A stretch of DNA of 56,565 bases from Desulfocapsa sp. (GTDB lineage: Bacteria > Desulfobacterota > Desulfobulbia > Desulfobulbales > Desulfocapsaceae), in NCBI GenBank assembly GCA_022712895.1, contig JAFLJS010000018.1, forward strand, positions 1 through 56,565, written 5' to 3'. The translations under genes were made by a program, and so were the position numbers. This document shows, in pieces, positions 1-8,659 of the stretch. Under the pieces are notes generated by a model. That model was not told the origin of the DNA and searched no databases. It saw only the letters and a list, made by a program, of their open reading frames with translations. The first letter of the stretch is position 1. Every line of letters begins with the position of its first letter.

Positions 1-1
1 G

Positions 2-1162
2 GCGGAAAAATATCAGGAAAATATCTTCTTTCCCTTTTTTCAGGAACGGTTGGATGACCTTTTTGCAAAGGACGACCAGCAATTTGTTGGCATTTCCCTT
101 AATTATCTCAGCCAGGCCCTTCCGGCCTTTGCCCTTGCTGGTTTACTAAAAAAACAATATCCGGCAGTCACTATAATTGTCGGTGGCGGGTTGGTCACTT
201 CATGGTTGCGAAGTCCAACATGGAAAAATCCATTCACAGAGATTTTTGACCATATGGTTGCCGGGCAGGGTGAAATTCCACTGTTGGAAATTACGGGTAC
301 CCATTCGGCTCCCAAACATCAGCCGCCAGACTTTGAAGATCTGCCATTGGATCTTTATCTCTCTCCAGGGCTGATTCTCCCTTATAGTGCCTCCACAGGT
401 TGCTATTGGAATCGCTGCTCTTTCTGTCCTGAAAAAGCAGAGGGCAGCCCATACACGAAATTTTCCACACAGCAGGTCCTGGATGACCTGCGCTATATGG
501 TGAGTGTTTATAAACCACGTCTTATTCACCTGCTTGACAATGCGGTGGCTCCTTCTCTAATGAAGCAAATGATAGTGGAGCCCCCTGGAGCTGATTGGTA
601 TGGCTTTGCCCGGGTGAGTTCGGAACTGAGTGATCCGAAATTTTGCATGCAACTCCGAAAATCTGGCTGTGTGATGTTGAAACTTGGCATTGAGTCCGGG
701 GCACAGGATGTTCTGGACGAGATGGATAAAGGAATCGATCTGAAACTTGTCGAACAGACTCTTGCCGCATTACGCTCAGCCGGTATTGCAACGTATGTCT
801 ATCTGCTCTTTGGTACACCAGCCGAAACCCTCAAAGAAGCAAGAAAGACCCTGGATTTCACAGTGCGCAATGCTGATGCCATAGGATTTTTAAATTTGGC
901 CGTGTTTAATCTACCTAACAACAGTCAGGAGAAAGCCAATTTACAGATTCATGACTTTTCCGGCGGTGATTTAGGGTTCTATTCTGGTTTTGAACACCCC
1001 GCAGGATGGAACCGGAAGGAGGTGCGCAGGTTTTTGGCAGAGGAATTTAAGGTGCATCCGGCAATTCGCCCGATTCTGCAACGTGATCCGCCATTTTTTA
1101 CATCTAATCACGCACCATTTATGGTGCAGCTATTGAACAGTCAGGAGAAAAGGAATGGTTAA
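2..1162 (+). CDS. Radical SAM protein with B12-binding-type N-terminus (5' end outside window)
   Basis: The reading frame is open from base 2, so the gene begins before the window; the TTG at 50 is only an internal codon. The N-terminal part (ending in IIVGGG) resembles the last strands of a cobalamin-binding Rossmann domain. It is followed by a radical SAM core whose cysteines (GCYWNRCSFC, from base 401) are spaced C-x4-C-x2-C instead of the usual C-x3-C-x2-C, a spacing I recall from some B12-radical SAM subfamilies. Later segments (KLGIESG, YVYLLFGTPAET) are typical of the barrel. The substrate cannot be told. The stop overlaps the start of the next gene by 8 bases, so the two are probably co-transcribed. 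Confidence 0.8.
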   Translation, partial: AEKYQENIFFPFFQERLDDLFAKDDQQFVGISLNYLSQALPAFALAGLLKKQYPAVTIIVGGGLVTSWLRSPTWKNPFTEIFDHMVAGQGEIPLLEITGTHSAPKHQPPDFEDLPLDLYLSPGLILPYSASTGCYWNRCSFCPEKAEGSPYTKFSTQQVLDDLRYMVSVYKPRLIHLLDNAVAPSLMKQMIVEPPGADWYGFARVSSELSDPKFCMQLRKSGCVMLKLGIESGAQDVLDEMDKGIDLKLVEQTLAALRSAGIATYVYLLFGTPAETLKEARKTLDFTVRNADAIGFLNLAVFNLPNNSQEKANLQIHDFSGGDLGFYSGFEHPAGWNRKEVRRFLAEEFKVHPAIRPILQRDPPFFTSNHAPFMVQLLNSQEKRNG

Positions 1163-2405
1163 AAAACGTGTTGTTGTCATTGGCGGAGGAGCCGCCGGCC
1201 TGATGGCAGCCGGGCAGGCTGCAGAAAAAGGTGCAGAGGTTATTCTTCTTGAAAAAATGAAACGACCGGGGCGTAAGATCTGTATCAGTGGCAAGGGACG
1301 TTGCAACCTTACCAACAGCGCATCTGTTCCAGACTTTATCGAACACTTCGGTGGAAATGGACGTTTTCTGCGGCAGGCATTTTCCCGGTTTTTTGCTCCT
1401 GAGCTGGTTGAATTTTTTCAGGAGAAAGGGCTTGGTGTGAGTCTTGAGCGGGGTGGGCGATATTTTCCTACCAGTGGTAAGGCTCCAGATATTCTCAAAG
1501 TGTTTCAAGCATGGCTTGATAGTCTTGATATCACAATCAAGACGAACAGTCCCGTTGACAGGATTATCTTCAATGATGATCGAATAGAGGGCGTAAAAGT
1601 TGGGAAAAAAATAATCAAGGCAGATGCGGTTATTATCGCAACCGGAGGAACATCCTATCCTGCCACCGGTTCCACTGGTGATGGCTACGCCCTGGCAAAA
1701 GCTGCAGGTCATTCCATCGTTCCTGTTCGACCAGCCCTTGTTCCGTTGGAGATTGTGGGAGGGGTTGAATCGCTATTAGCTGGACTTGAGATTAGAAACT
1801 GCGAAGTCAGGCTGCTTGTTGATGGTAAACAGAAACGAAGACTCTTTGGAGAGTTCCACTTCTTGAAAACCAGCATCAGTGGTCCTGTTATTTTAACACT
1901 CAGTGGCGAGGCCGTGGATGCATTGCGTGTAGAAAAAAAAGTAGAAATCATACTTGACTTAAAACCGGCATTAAGTGAACAAAAGCTTGATAGCAGGTTG
2001 ATACGTGATTTTGAAAAACGTCATAAGGAAGTCTTTTCTGAAGTGCTTCGTGGTCTTCTGCCGGCAGCGTTAATCCCTCTCTGTTTGCAGCAGACGAATA
2101 TTCCTGCAGAGCTACCAGCTGGCCAAATTTCAAAAAAAGAGCGAAAAAGACTGTTGCAATGGTTAAAACAGCAGCGAATGGAAGTGAGTGGGTACCGGTC
2201 GTTTCGTGAGGCCATTGTCACTGCAGGAGGTGTTAAGCTGGGTGAAGTAAATCCTAAAACCATGGAGTCTAAATTGGTTGCAGGATTGTATGTTGCCGGG
2301 GAAGTTCTGGATCTGAATGGCAATACTGGAGGCTATAACCTCCAGGCGGCTTTCTCGACTGGCTGGCTGGCGGGAAGGGATGCGGCAAGCGATACAACGA
2401 GTTAA
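1155..2405 (+). CDS. HI0933/YhiN-family FAD-dependent oxidoreductase
   Basis: A 416-residue flavoprotein. The N-terminus carries the dinucleotide-binding glycines (VVVIGGGAAGLMAAG, residues about 6-20), then the family signature GRKICISGKGRCNLTN near residue 40. The C-terminus has the second FAD motif (GLYVAGEVLDLNGNTGGYN). Length and all three motifs fit the HI0933/YhiN (BaiN-like) family, whose physiological substrate is unknown in most bacteria. The ATG overlaps the upstream radical SAM gene by 8 bases. The gene ends 162 bases before a convergent gene, with a perfect inverted repeat in between. Confidence 0.88.
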   Translation: MVKKRVVVIGGGAAGLMAAGQAAEKGAEVILLEKMKRPGRKICISGKGRCNLTNSASVPDFIEHFGGNGRFLRQAFSRFFAPELVEFFQEKGLGVSLERGGRYFPTSGKAPDILKVFQAWLDSLDITIKTNSPVDRIIFNDDRIEGVKVGKKIIKADAVIIATGGTSYPATGSTGDGYALAKAAGHSIVPVRPALVPLEIVGGVESLLAGLEIRNCEVRLLVDGKQKRRLFGEFHFLKTSISGPVILTLSGEAVDALRVEKKVEIILDLKPALSEQKLDSRLIRDFEKRHKEVFSEVLRGLLPAALIPLCLQQTNIPAELPAGQISKKERKRLLQWLKQQRMEVSGYRSFREAIVTAGGVKLGEVNPKTMESKLVAGLYVAGEVLDLNGNTGGYNLQAAFSTGWLAGRDAASDTTS

Positions 2406-2459
2406 AAAAACGAATATCGATTGTCGCCTTAGGCTTTAATCGTTGTGTGGTGCGCTGTA

Positions 2460-2510
2460 ATTTTTCAACTTGAGATGCATGTTTGTGCTACGTGACTTAA
2501 GTTGAAAAAT
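2460..2510. terminator. Perfect 12-bp inverted repeat between convergent genes
   Basis: ATTTTTCAACTT at 2460-2471 is repeated exactly in inverse at 2499-2510, with a 27-base loop. The A/T-rich arms give a T-run on either strand and the element lies between two converging genes, so a bidirectional terminator is the simplest reading. The loop is long for a classical terminator. Confidence 0.45.
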
Positions 2511-2567
2511 CACAGATACAGAAAAGGAAAAATAAGCTGCTACAGTTCTGCATTGACGCGACACTAT

Positions 2568-2996
2568 TTACGCTATTGCAATCATCTCTATTGCAAAAGT
2601 CAGATTCTCACCGGCAAGGGGAGGGTTTGCGTCAAGTACGATGAAATCATCTGTGATATCTAAGACTGTAACAGTCATAACTTCACCGGCGGCTCCACCA
2701 ACCTGCATTTTGTTGCCAATTTTAGGACTCATGTCTTCGGGGACTTGAGAGACTGGAATCTGCATAACCATTTCTGCATTATGTGGGCCGTAAGCCTTGT
2801 CGTAGGGGATGGTGACGGTTTTTTTTTCACCTACTTCCATTCCTGTGAGTGCTGCATCGAAACCTGGGATTACTGCTCCAGATCCTAATGTAACCTCAAG
2901 GGGATCTTTTCCTTCCGAGGAATCAAAAACTGTTCCGTCAGTAAGGGTTCCTGTGTAATGCACCTTGATGCTATCACCTTTTTTACTCTGTGCCAT
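2568..2996 (-). CDS. FKBP-type peptidyl-prolyl cis-trans isomerase, SlyD-like
   Basis: 142 residues. The start KGDSIKVHYTGTLTDGTVFDSS and the segment PLEVTLGSGAVIPGFDAALTGM are the FKBP active-site strands. The next part (KAYGPHNAEMVMQIP through GEVMTVTVLDI) corresponds to the insert-in-flap chaperone domain of SlyD. It catalyses proline isomerisation and assists folding in the cytoplasm; no signal peptide is visible. The metal-binding histidine tail of E. coli SlyD is absent. It lies 71 bases downstream of the shikimate kinase gene on the same strand and may share its transcript. Confidence 0.9.
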   Translation of the reverse strand: MAQSKKGDSIKVHYTGTLTDGTVFDSSEGKDPLEVTLGSGAVIPGFDAALTGMEVGEKKTVTIPYDKAYGPHNAEMVMQIPVSQVPEDMSPKIGNKMQVGGAAGEVMTVTVLDITDDFIVLDANPPLAGENLTFAIEMIAIA

Positions 2997-3067
2997 TTTT
3001 GTGCCTCTCTACTATAGGTTAAAGGTTGAATTTTTTTTGCAAAGGGAAACAGACTAGCATATCCGAC

Positions 3068-3592
3068 TTATAAATGATAGAAGGTATCTGCAATCTGCGC
3101 CCTGATAAGTTGACAGATAGTCCCAACGGTTTTTTCTTCACAGGAAACGATACAATCCGCATGCTTTTGATAGAGCGGTAAACGTTCTGCAACCAGTTGC
3201 TCAAAGCTCTGGTTATCTGCCTTTACAAGCCCTCTGCTGCTGAAATTTCCAACACGTTGTTGTAGGATAGGCAGGGGGACATCCAGTAAAACAAGAATGG
3301 AAGATTGTTTCAGGTGTGCCATGCTTGCCTCACTGTAGATGGCGCTGCCTCCTGTTGCGATAACATGATTTTGCTGCTGCATGGCAAGGATCACCTTTTC
3401 TTCCAGTTTGCGAAAACCTGGAATGCCATGATTCTCCAGCGCTTGCTGAAGTGATGTGTCCTGATCTTCTTCAATCAGTGTATCTACGTCGACGAAATTA
3501 AGCTGTAGGGTTTTTGCCAGCATTACGCCAACAGAGCTTTTGCCAGCACCAGCCATGCCAATGAGGACGAGATTGTTTTTCTTTTTTTGCAT
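3068..3592 (-). CDS. aroK: Shikimate kinase
   Basis: 174 residues, the usual size. It phosphorylates shikimate at O3 with ATP, the fifth step of chorismate synthesis. The P-loop is GMAGAGKSS (residues 12-20), DVDTLIE (about 35-41) carries the substrate-binding and Mg-binding Asp, GFRKLE carries the substrate-binding Arg, and RGLVKAD is the lid. The usual GGG substrate loop reads GGS here (ATGGSAIY). The other pathway genes present, aroD-aroE-aroA, lie 44 kb away. It is divergent from arfB with only 36 bases between the starts, and that gap holds a 15-bp palindrome. Whether it is called aroK or aroL cannot be decided from the sequence. Confidence 0.9.
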   Translation of the reverse strand: MQKKKNNLVLIGMAGAGKSSVGVMLAKTLQLNFVDVDTLIEEDQDTSLQQALENHGIPGFRKLEEKVILAMQQQNHVIATGGSAIYSEASMAHLKQSSILVLLDVPLPILQQRVGNFSSRGLVKADNQSFEQLVAERLPLYQKHADCIVSCEEKTVGTICQLIRAQIADTFYHL

Positions 3593-3594
3593 AA

Positions 3595-3609
3595 TACGAG
3601 TTACTCGTA
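3595..3609. promoter_or_regulatory. 15-bp palindrome between divergent aroK and arfB
   Basis: TACGAG-TTA-CTCGTA is a perfect 6-bp-arm palindrome filling the middle of the 36-base gap between the two divergent starts. Its position suggests an operator acting on both genes. No regulator is recognised. Confidence 0.35.
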
Positions 3610-3628
3610 AAGTGAGTATGAGGATGTC

Positions 3629-4042
3629 ATGTTTCGAATTTCAAATAGTGTAAGTATTCCTGAGCAGGAAATCGAGGTAAAATTTATTCGTGCCCAGGGA
3701 GCAGGTGGCCAGAATGTGAATAAAGTCGCGTCAGCAGTGCATTTACGCTTTGATATCCGTAGCTCATCTTTACCAGAAAAAATAAAAAGCAGGCTTTTCT
3801 TACTGAAAGATAATCGTTTAAGTAAAGATGGTACCCTTGTTATCAAAGCTCAGCAATACAGGAGCCAGGAGAAAAACAGGGAAGATGCACTACAGCGTCT
3901 GCGTGCAATTCTCTGGCAGGCGACGCAGGAACAGAAAAAGAGAAAACCCACCCGGCCAGGAATTTCTGCAAAACGAAAACGAATGGAAGGAAAAAAACAA
4001 CGCGGACAATTAAAGGCCAATCGTAAGAAAGTTAATTATTGA
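3629..4042 (+). CDS. arfB: Alternative ribosome-rescue factor ArfB (YaeJ-type peptidyl-tRNA hydrolase)
   Basis: 137 residues, the family length. The catalytic GGQ motif is at residues 26-28 within RAQGAGGQNVNKV, the class I release-factor signature. The last 30 residues are very rich in Lys/Arg (KRKRMEGKKQRG), matching the basic tail that ArfB inserts into the empty mRNA channel of ribosomes stalled without a stop codon, where it hydrolyses peptidyl-tRNA. The ATG at 3629 is preceded by GAGG. It is followed 23 bases later by ppnP and may be co-transcribed with it. Confidence 0.92.
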   Translation: MFRISNSVSIPEQEIEVKFIRAQGAGGQNVNKVASAVHLRFDIRSSSLPEKIKSRLFLLKDNRLSKDGTLVIKAQQYRSQEKNREDALQRLRAILWQATQEQKKRKPTRPGISAKRKRMEGKKQRGQLKANRKKVNY

Positions 4043-4065
4043 ATTAAAAGCATAGGAGAAAAAAG

Positions 4066-4347
4066 ATGTTTAAGCATAATGAGTATTTTGATGGGAACGT
4101 AAAATCAATCGCTTTTACTGCAGCAAATGGACCAGCCACTGTTGGTGTGATGGCTGCTGGAGAATATGAATTTGGTACAGATACTGTGGAGATTATGACT
4201 GTTGTAACAGGTGCTATGGAGATAAAACTGCCGGGTAGTGATGCGTGGCAGCTTTTTGTGGCGGGAGATCAGTTTGAAGTAGAAAAAAATGTTCGTTTCG
4301 GGGTGCGCATCAAGGCTGACACAAGTTACTTATGTTTATATAAATAA
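4066..4347 (+). CDS. ppnP: Pyrimidine/purine nucleoside phosphorylase PpnP (DUF1255)
   Basis: 93 residues, a single cupin domain. The start [17 protein letters not shown] and the later segments [16 protein letters not shown] and FVAGDQFEV are characteristic of the YaiE/PpnP family, which phosphorolyses several nucleosides to free base and ribose-1-phosphate. An AGGAG ribosome-binding site precedes the ATG. It ends 121 bases before a convergent gene. A short perfect hairpin (AGACTGT/ACAGTCT, 4383-4397) follows but lacks a T-run. Confidence 0.92.
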   Translation: MFKHNEYFDGNVKSIAFTAANGPATVGVMAAGEYEFGTDTVEIMTVVTGAMEIKLPGSDAWQLFVAGDQFEVEKNVRFGVRIKADTSYLCLYK

Positions 4348-4468
4348 ATCTGCACTCAGATGGAAACGCCAGATTTGGAGTAAGACTGTGACAGTCTCGG
4401 TGAGACGCAAGAAGTCGGAACTCAGTACAGTACCCTTTTGATGGGGGCTAGGATTATGCAAGGATGGG

Positions 4469-5389
4469 TTACAGAATAATCTCGCTTCTCTCTGTTGCAA
4501 AAACAATTTCAGTATCCCCGTATTTACCAGGTTCACAGTACGTTTTTGAAAGTTCATCGATCTGGTCGTCCGTTCGGTCGGGATCGTGATGGAATAGAAT
4601 GAGTTTTTTCACACCAGCACGATTTGCCGATGCAATGGCATGTTCAAAGGTAGAATGTCCCCAGCCTATCTTGCTTTGATATTCGTCTTTTGTGTATTGT
4701 GAATCATGAACCAGAAGATCGGCCCCCCTGAAAAAGTCCTCAATGGCCAGGTTCTGTTCTTTGGCCACTTCTTCTCCCTCGTACGCCATGGCTTCATCAT
4801 ATTCCGGATGTTCAGGGTCTGTAATGAACAGGTTACGATAAGGCTCATGGTCATAGCAAGTGCAGAAAGTTTTCCCTTTGTATTCGAAGCGATAGCCAAG
4901 TGCAGTAATGGGGTGGTTGAGAATTTTGGTGGTCATTATCAGGCCACCACCAAGGTCAATCTTCGGCTCTTCCCGTAAACGCTCATATTCGATTTCTGCC
5001 GCAAGTTCACCTATATTGATAGGGAAGTAGCGATACTTCATCTGTCCGCCAACCACATCCTTCAGAGGCTCATCCTCAAAACTTACGGGTCCGAAGACCT
5101 TGAGCTTACTGCCGGGGATATAAATCGGTACAAAGTAGGGGAAGCCCATTATGTGATCCCAATGGGTGTGGGAGAGATAAATACTTATTTTAAGTGGCCC
5201 CTTGGGCAGTTCATGTTTTATGAGGCTGTTTCCAAGTTCTCTTACTCCAGAACCAGCATCAATGATAATAATTTCGTTTCTGTTATCAACTGTTAATTGA
5301 ATACAGGCACCATTGCCACCGTACTTCATGGTTCGAGGTCCGGGACAGGGGATGGAGCCACGTACACCCCAGAATTTGATTTTTATCAT
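4469..5389 (-). CDS. Metallo-beta-lactamase-fold hydrolase
   Basis: 307 residues from the chosen ATG at 5389, which begins MIKIKFWGVRGS, the usual family start; a longer frame upstream would run into the preceding gene. The metal motif is SHTHWDH (HxHxDH); further ligands probably lie in HDSQYT, GHSTFEHA and the late LFHHDPDRTDD. The protein resembles the RNase Z/PhnP-like phosphodiesterase branch found beside signalling genes. It starts 16 bases after the HDOD gene on the same strand, so the two probably form an operon. The substrate, possibly a cyclic nucleotide or phosphodiester, is unknown. Confidence 0.85.
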   Translation of the reverse strand: MIKIKFWGVRGSIPCPGPRTMKYGGNGACIQLTVDNRNEIIIIDAGSGVRELGNSLIKHELPKGPLKISIYLSHTHWDHIMGFPYFVPIYIPGSKLKVFGPVSFEDEPLKDVVGGQMKYRYFPINIGELAAEIEYERLREEPKIDLGGGLIMTTKILNHPITALGYRFEYKGKTFCTCYDHEPYRNLFITDPEHPEYDEAMAYEGEEVAKEQNLAIEDFFRGADLLVHDSQYTKDEYQSKIGWGHSTFEHAIASANRAGVKKLILFHHDPDRTDDQIDELSKTYCEPGKYGDTEIVFATERSEIIL

Positions 5390-5405
5390 ATTACATGGCT
5401 CTTTC

Positions 5406-6266
5406 TTATGTTTGCAGGAAAACTTGTGCTTTTTCGATTTCTGCCTCCACATCATCGGCTATTTCGCTGAGCATTTCCCACTTCAAACCTGCTATTGCAA
5501 TAAGCTTTTCAGCTTCTTCTTCCCGTGGGAAAGGATCACCAGCATAGCCAAGATCGTGAATGTTGGCATACATATTGGCAAGCGCTATGTAGGCTACAAG
5601 TACTTTCTGCTGTTCGGGTGCTGAATCCACGTCATGGTGATAACAGATGGCGTTGGTCATAACCTCATTGAGCTTCCATTTTTCGGCTATAAGCCGGCCC
5701 ACTTGTTGATGATCTGTTCCTATGAGTTCCTGCTCAAGCTCTATCAGTGGTCGCTGCTCATCTCTTGCTGAATGCAGTACTTCGATATATTCATCTCCAA
5801 AGGGCATTTTCCCCAGATCATGGAGTAGGCCTGCCACAAAAAACTCCTCACATTCCATTATAGGAACACCATTTGCTTTGGCCAGTAACTTGGCACACAC
5901 GCCGGTAGCAATGGAATGGGCCCAGAATTTTTTCGTAGGAAGTGCCTTGGATTTTTTTGCTCTTGTTACGGAGCGGATAATGGCAGTACTGAGTGCCATG
6001 TTCTTCACGGTATTCATGCCTAACATGGTGATTGCCCTGGTGAGTGAGGTCACTTTATTCATCAGGGAATAATAGGCTGAGTTGATCAGTTTTAAGACCT
6101 GTCCAGTGAGGACAGGATCCAGGGATATCACTCTGTTTAATTCATTGGGAGAAGCATCAGTACGGCTGCAGATCTCCATGACTTTGCCAACGGTAGTGGA
6201 AAGACTGGGCATCTTTTTGATGAACCTTTGAATGGATTTATTATTTTTTTCTTTATCTAGGCTCAT
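5406..6266 (-). CDS. HDOD-domain signalling protein
   Basis: 286 residues, almost entirely one HDOD domain: LPSTTVGKVMEICSR-type start, SLDPVLTGQVLKLINSAYY, then AHSIATGVCAKLLAK and FVAGLLHDLGKMPFG. HDOD domains are related to HD phosphohydrolases but usually lack catalysis and act in signalling and developmental regulation. Some HD residues (HDLG, YHHD) are kept here. No sensor or output domain is attached. It is followed closely by the metallo-hydrolase gene. Its partner is unknown. Confidence 0.88.
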   Translation of the reverse strand: MSLDKEKNNKSIQRFIKKMPSLSTTVGKVMEICSRTDASPNELNRVISLDPVLTGQVLKLINSAYYSLMNKVTSLTRAITMLGMNTVKNMALSTAIIRSVTRAKKSKALPTKKFWAHSIATGVCAKLLAKANGVPIMECEEFFVAGLLHDLGKMPFGDEYIEVLHSARDEQRPLIELEQELIGTDHQQVGRLIAEKWKLNEVMTNAICYHHDVDSAPEQQKVLVAYIALANMYANIHDLGYAGDPFPREEEAEKLIAIAGLKWEMLSEIADDVEAEIEKAQVFLQT

Positions 6267-6440
6267 CGTATCTATTAAATGTAAACAGAATTTTTCACTA
6301 TACTTACAGGCAGAAACCTTTCCTTACGACGTATTGTATAGCAAGCAAATTGACAGGTCAAGAAAAGAGCGAAATATGCTTAAATAGCAAAAACTATTAT
6401 CCTGTTGCTCAACAGAGGTGAGATGTGGTAACCACAGCCC

Positions 6441-7229
6441 ATGGAACGATTTTCACGAACGCGCTGTTTTTTAGGCAAAGAAAAATTTGAAGCTCTACAA
6501 AGAGCGATGGTCACCATTGTTGGCCTGGGTGCAGTTGGGGGATATGCTGCCGAAGGGTTGGCGAGAGCAGGTGTCGGGCGCTTGCGTCTTGTTGATTTTG
6601 ATACCATTCAGAAATCAAATATTAACAGACAGATTCTGGCTCTCGATGACAACCTGGGGCGGCTCAAGGTTGAAGTTGCCAAGGAACGTATAGCACGCAT
6701 CAATCCGGAATGCCAGGTGGAGGCATTACCCCTTTTTGCCGCAGAAGAAACACTGGATGAAATATTTTCACCAGAACCTGATATATTGATAGACGCCATC
6801 GATTCACTCAATCCGAAAATCCAGCTGCTGGTGGGTGCCCACAGAAGAAATATCAGGACGTATTCTTCCATGGGGGCGGCTTTACGCACAGATCCGGGGA
6901 AAATTAAAACCGGTGATATAATGCGTTCCAGTCACTGTCCACTTGCTAAAACCGTCCGAAATCGTCTGCGGCGGCGGGATGTCACCAGTGGTATACAGTG
7001 TGTGTATTCAACGGAGCAGGTTACATTTGACTACCAGGGGCCCGAAGAAACAGATCAGCCCGCATCGGTTTATGAAGACCGGGGCAGAAAACGGAACGTA
7101 CTGGGTTCGCTGCCGACGATCACCGGAATATTTGGTCTGATCCTGGCTAATTCTGTAATCTTAGAACTTAGCGAAATGCGCAAATCGGATAGTAAAAGGT
7201 CAGAAGGGGAAGAGGGACGGGGAAATTGA
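6441..7229 (+). CDS. tcdA: tRNA threonylcarbamoyladenosine dehydratase TcdA (ThiF/E1-like)
   Basis: 262 residues, the TcdA length. [13 protein letters not shown] is the family start. The adenylating E1 fold follows: [20 protein letters not shown] (residues 27-46), [17 protein letters not shown] with the nucleotide-binding Asp and Arg, then [14 protein letters not shown]. TcdA uses ATP to cyclise t6A to ct6A at position 37 of ANN-decoding tRNAs. A small hairpin (TGTGGTAACCACA) sits just before the start and might affect translation. The stop is followed immediately by the CsaA-like gene. Confidence 0.9.
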   Translation: MERFSRTRCFLGKEKFEALQRAMVTIVGLGAVGGYAAEGLARAGVGRLRLVDFDTIQKSNINRQILALDDNLGRLKVEVAKERIARINPECQVEALPLFAAEETLDEIFSPEPDILIDAIDSLNPKIQLLVGAHRRNIRTYSSMGAALRTDPGKIKTGDIMRSSHCPLAKTVRNRLRRRDVTSGIQCVYSTEQVTFDYQGPEETDQPASVYEDRGRKRNVLGSLPTITGIFGLILANSVILELSEMRKSDSKRSEGEEGRGN

Positions 7230-7231
7230 GC

Positions 7232-7570
7232 ATGACTGAGATAACGTGGAGTGATTTTCAAAAAGTAGAGTTGCGGGTGGGGACGATTGTTGAGGTGCAT
7301 GATTTCCCTGAGGCAAGGAATCCAGCTTATAAAGTAACTGTAGATTTTGGTTCTGAAATTGGTGTCAAAAAATCCAGCGCACAGATCACAGATCTGTATT
7401 CAAAAGAAAGCTTGGTTGGTAAGCAGGTTTTGGCGGTTGTGAATTTTCCAGTAAAACAGATTGGCCCGATGATGTCTGAATGTTTGATTACCGGTTTTCA
7501 ACGAGAAGATGGAGCCATTGTGTTGGCAATGCCGGAAGGGGATGTCCCGAATGGAGCTCGTCTACTGTGA
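7232..7570 (+). CDS. CsaA-like tRNA-binding domain protein
   Basis: 112 residues from the ATG at 7232, which follows a GAGGGACGGGG purine stretch; an in-frame TTG at 7226 would overlap the tcdA stop and is less likely. The sequence ([32 protein letters not shown] and [13 protein letters not shown]) is a complete OB-fold tRNA-binding domain of the CsaA family, described as chaperone-like or export-related in Bacillus and as tRNA-binding. Its place behind tcdA fits a tRNA-related role. It converges on a decayed RluA gene with an 8-base gap. Confidence 0.85.
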   Translation: MTEITWSDFQKVELRVGTIVEVHDFPEARNPAYKVTVDFGSEIGVKKSSAQITDLYSKESLVGKQVLAVVNFPVKQIGPMMSECLITGFQREDGAIVLAMPEGDVPNGARLL

Positions 7571-7578
7571 GAGAGATT

Positions 7579-7889
7579 TCAGAAGCCCGCTTCATCTGAT
7601 ACGATCCCATCCAATACAGCAATATATTCTTTTTCCACAGTTCGTTGATCAAATTGTTTAGAAATATTCCTGTGACTTTCACTGTTTCTTGCCAGCAGCA
7701 TAATGCCGGAAGTGTACATATCCAGGCGATGAACGGCAGGTTGCTGATGCCGTTGGGGTACATGCTTTTGATGCGATTCATAACACAGTCCTGTTTGTCA
7801 GGGCCTCGTCCGGGAAAGGAAAGCAGCCCTCCCGGTATGTTTACCACTAGAAAATCCGGATCTCTATGGATTATGTGTACTGTTTGCAT
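7579..7889 (-). pseudogene. Frameshifted remnant of an RluA-family pseudouridine synthase
   Basis: From the ATG at 7889 the frame reads as the N-terminus of an RluA-type synthase (HRDPDFLVVN, LLSFPGRGPDKQDC). Near bases 7725-7740 the family sequence moves to another frame, which continues AVHRLDMYTSGIMLLARNSE with the catalytic HRLD aspartate, then KQFDQRTVEKEY, and stops at 7579-7581 after about 105 residues in all. The remaining half of a normal catalytic domain (over 200 residues) is absent. So there is one frameshift plus a 3' truncation against the csaA-like gene. A sequencing error could explain the shift but not the missing half. The preceding gene (7892-8659) encodes the domain usually joined to such synthases. 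Confidence 0.75.
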
Positions 7890-7891
7890 GG

Positions 7892-8659
7892 TTATAACTC
7901 TTTAATTCCGCAGAGTAAAAAACCAAGAATAGGTCCGCATTTACTTGTGCATGCCGGGTAAAATATTCCTTGTGAGCGTGTTGCCGATCTGTTCGATTTC
8001 CCCCAGTAGAATTCTGCAAGGCCGATGGGTTTGAGCTGGTTCCGGGCTGCATAATTTAAGAGCTTAGGGGCACAACAATCCCCTGTTCCTGTGGGGATTC
8101 CCTGCTTTTGTGGAAACAGATCTGTAAGTGAGCATTGTTGCTTTTTAAAGTTGTGGAGGCGGTAGAGTTCGTGGATTTTTTTCATCAGTGTTTGTGATAG
8201 CTCTTTTCGTAATTGCTTTACTCTTCCCTGTTCCGTAGATCCATCCGCCATGTTTTCCAGTCTTCTACCCAGTTCTTTGATCTTTTTTTCGATTGGATTG
8301 AGCAGTTGCCAGAAATCATGGACGTCAAAAAGTGGTGGTACCCAGCCTACAACGTCCCATAAACCGTTGTACTGCCCGGAAAAGGCTTTTATTGTCAGCT
8401 GTTCACCGTCTGTTTTTTCACAAACAAGCACACCAAACATTTTGCCTCGGGCTTCTCCGTAGAGGAAATCCGTACAGATTTTCTCAGGATTTATTGTCTG
8501 GCCGTCAAAATCGATCTGTTTATGTGCGTCCAGTAGTTGCATTAACTTTTGGGCCTCTGCGATGGCGGGGTCTACCGCAAGCGAATGCACGCTTCCGCAA
8601 TGTCTGCAAAATCCACGACAAAGGGCATCAGAGCAAGGCATGGTTTCGTTTTGCGGCAA
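7892..8659 (-). CDS. Partner domain of RluA-type pseudouridine synthases (stand-alone)
   Basis: 255 residues, not a known enzyme alone. Segments such as GKMFGVLVCE, IKAFSGQYNG, VPPLFD, the central charged helix (ENMADGSTEQGRVKQLRKELS), GTGDCCAPKLLNYA and FYPACTSKCGPILGFLL match, from memory, the N-terminal half of long RluA-family proteins of Vibrio and relatives, where it precedes the synthase domain. Several Cys pairs (CRGFCRHC, CCAP, CTSKC) hint at metal binding. Here the stop comes 2 bases before the start of the broken synthase, so an ancestral fused or coupled gene has probably lost its catalytic part. Whether this half is still functional is unknown. Confidence 0.65.
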   Translation of the reverse strand: MPQNETMPCSDALCRGFCRHCGSVHSLAVDPAIAEAQKLMQLLDAHKQIDFDGQTINPEKICTDFLYGEARGKMFGVLVCEKTDGEQLTIKAFSGQYNGLWDVVGWVPPLFDVHDFWQLLNPIEKKIKELGRRLENMADGSTEQGRVKQLRKELSQTLMKKIHELYRLHNFKKQQCSLTDLFPQKQGIPTGTGDCCAPKLLNYAARNQLKPIGLAEFYWGKSNRSATRSQGIFYPACTSKCGPILGFLLCGIKEL

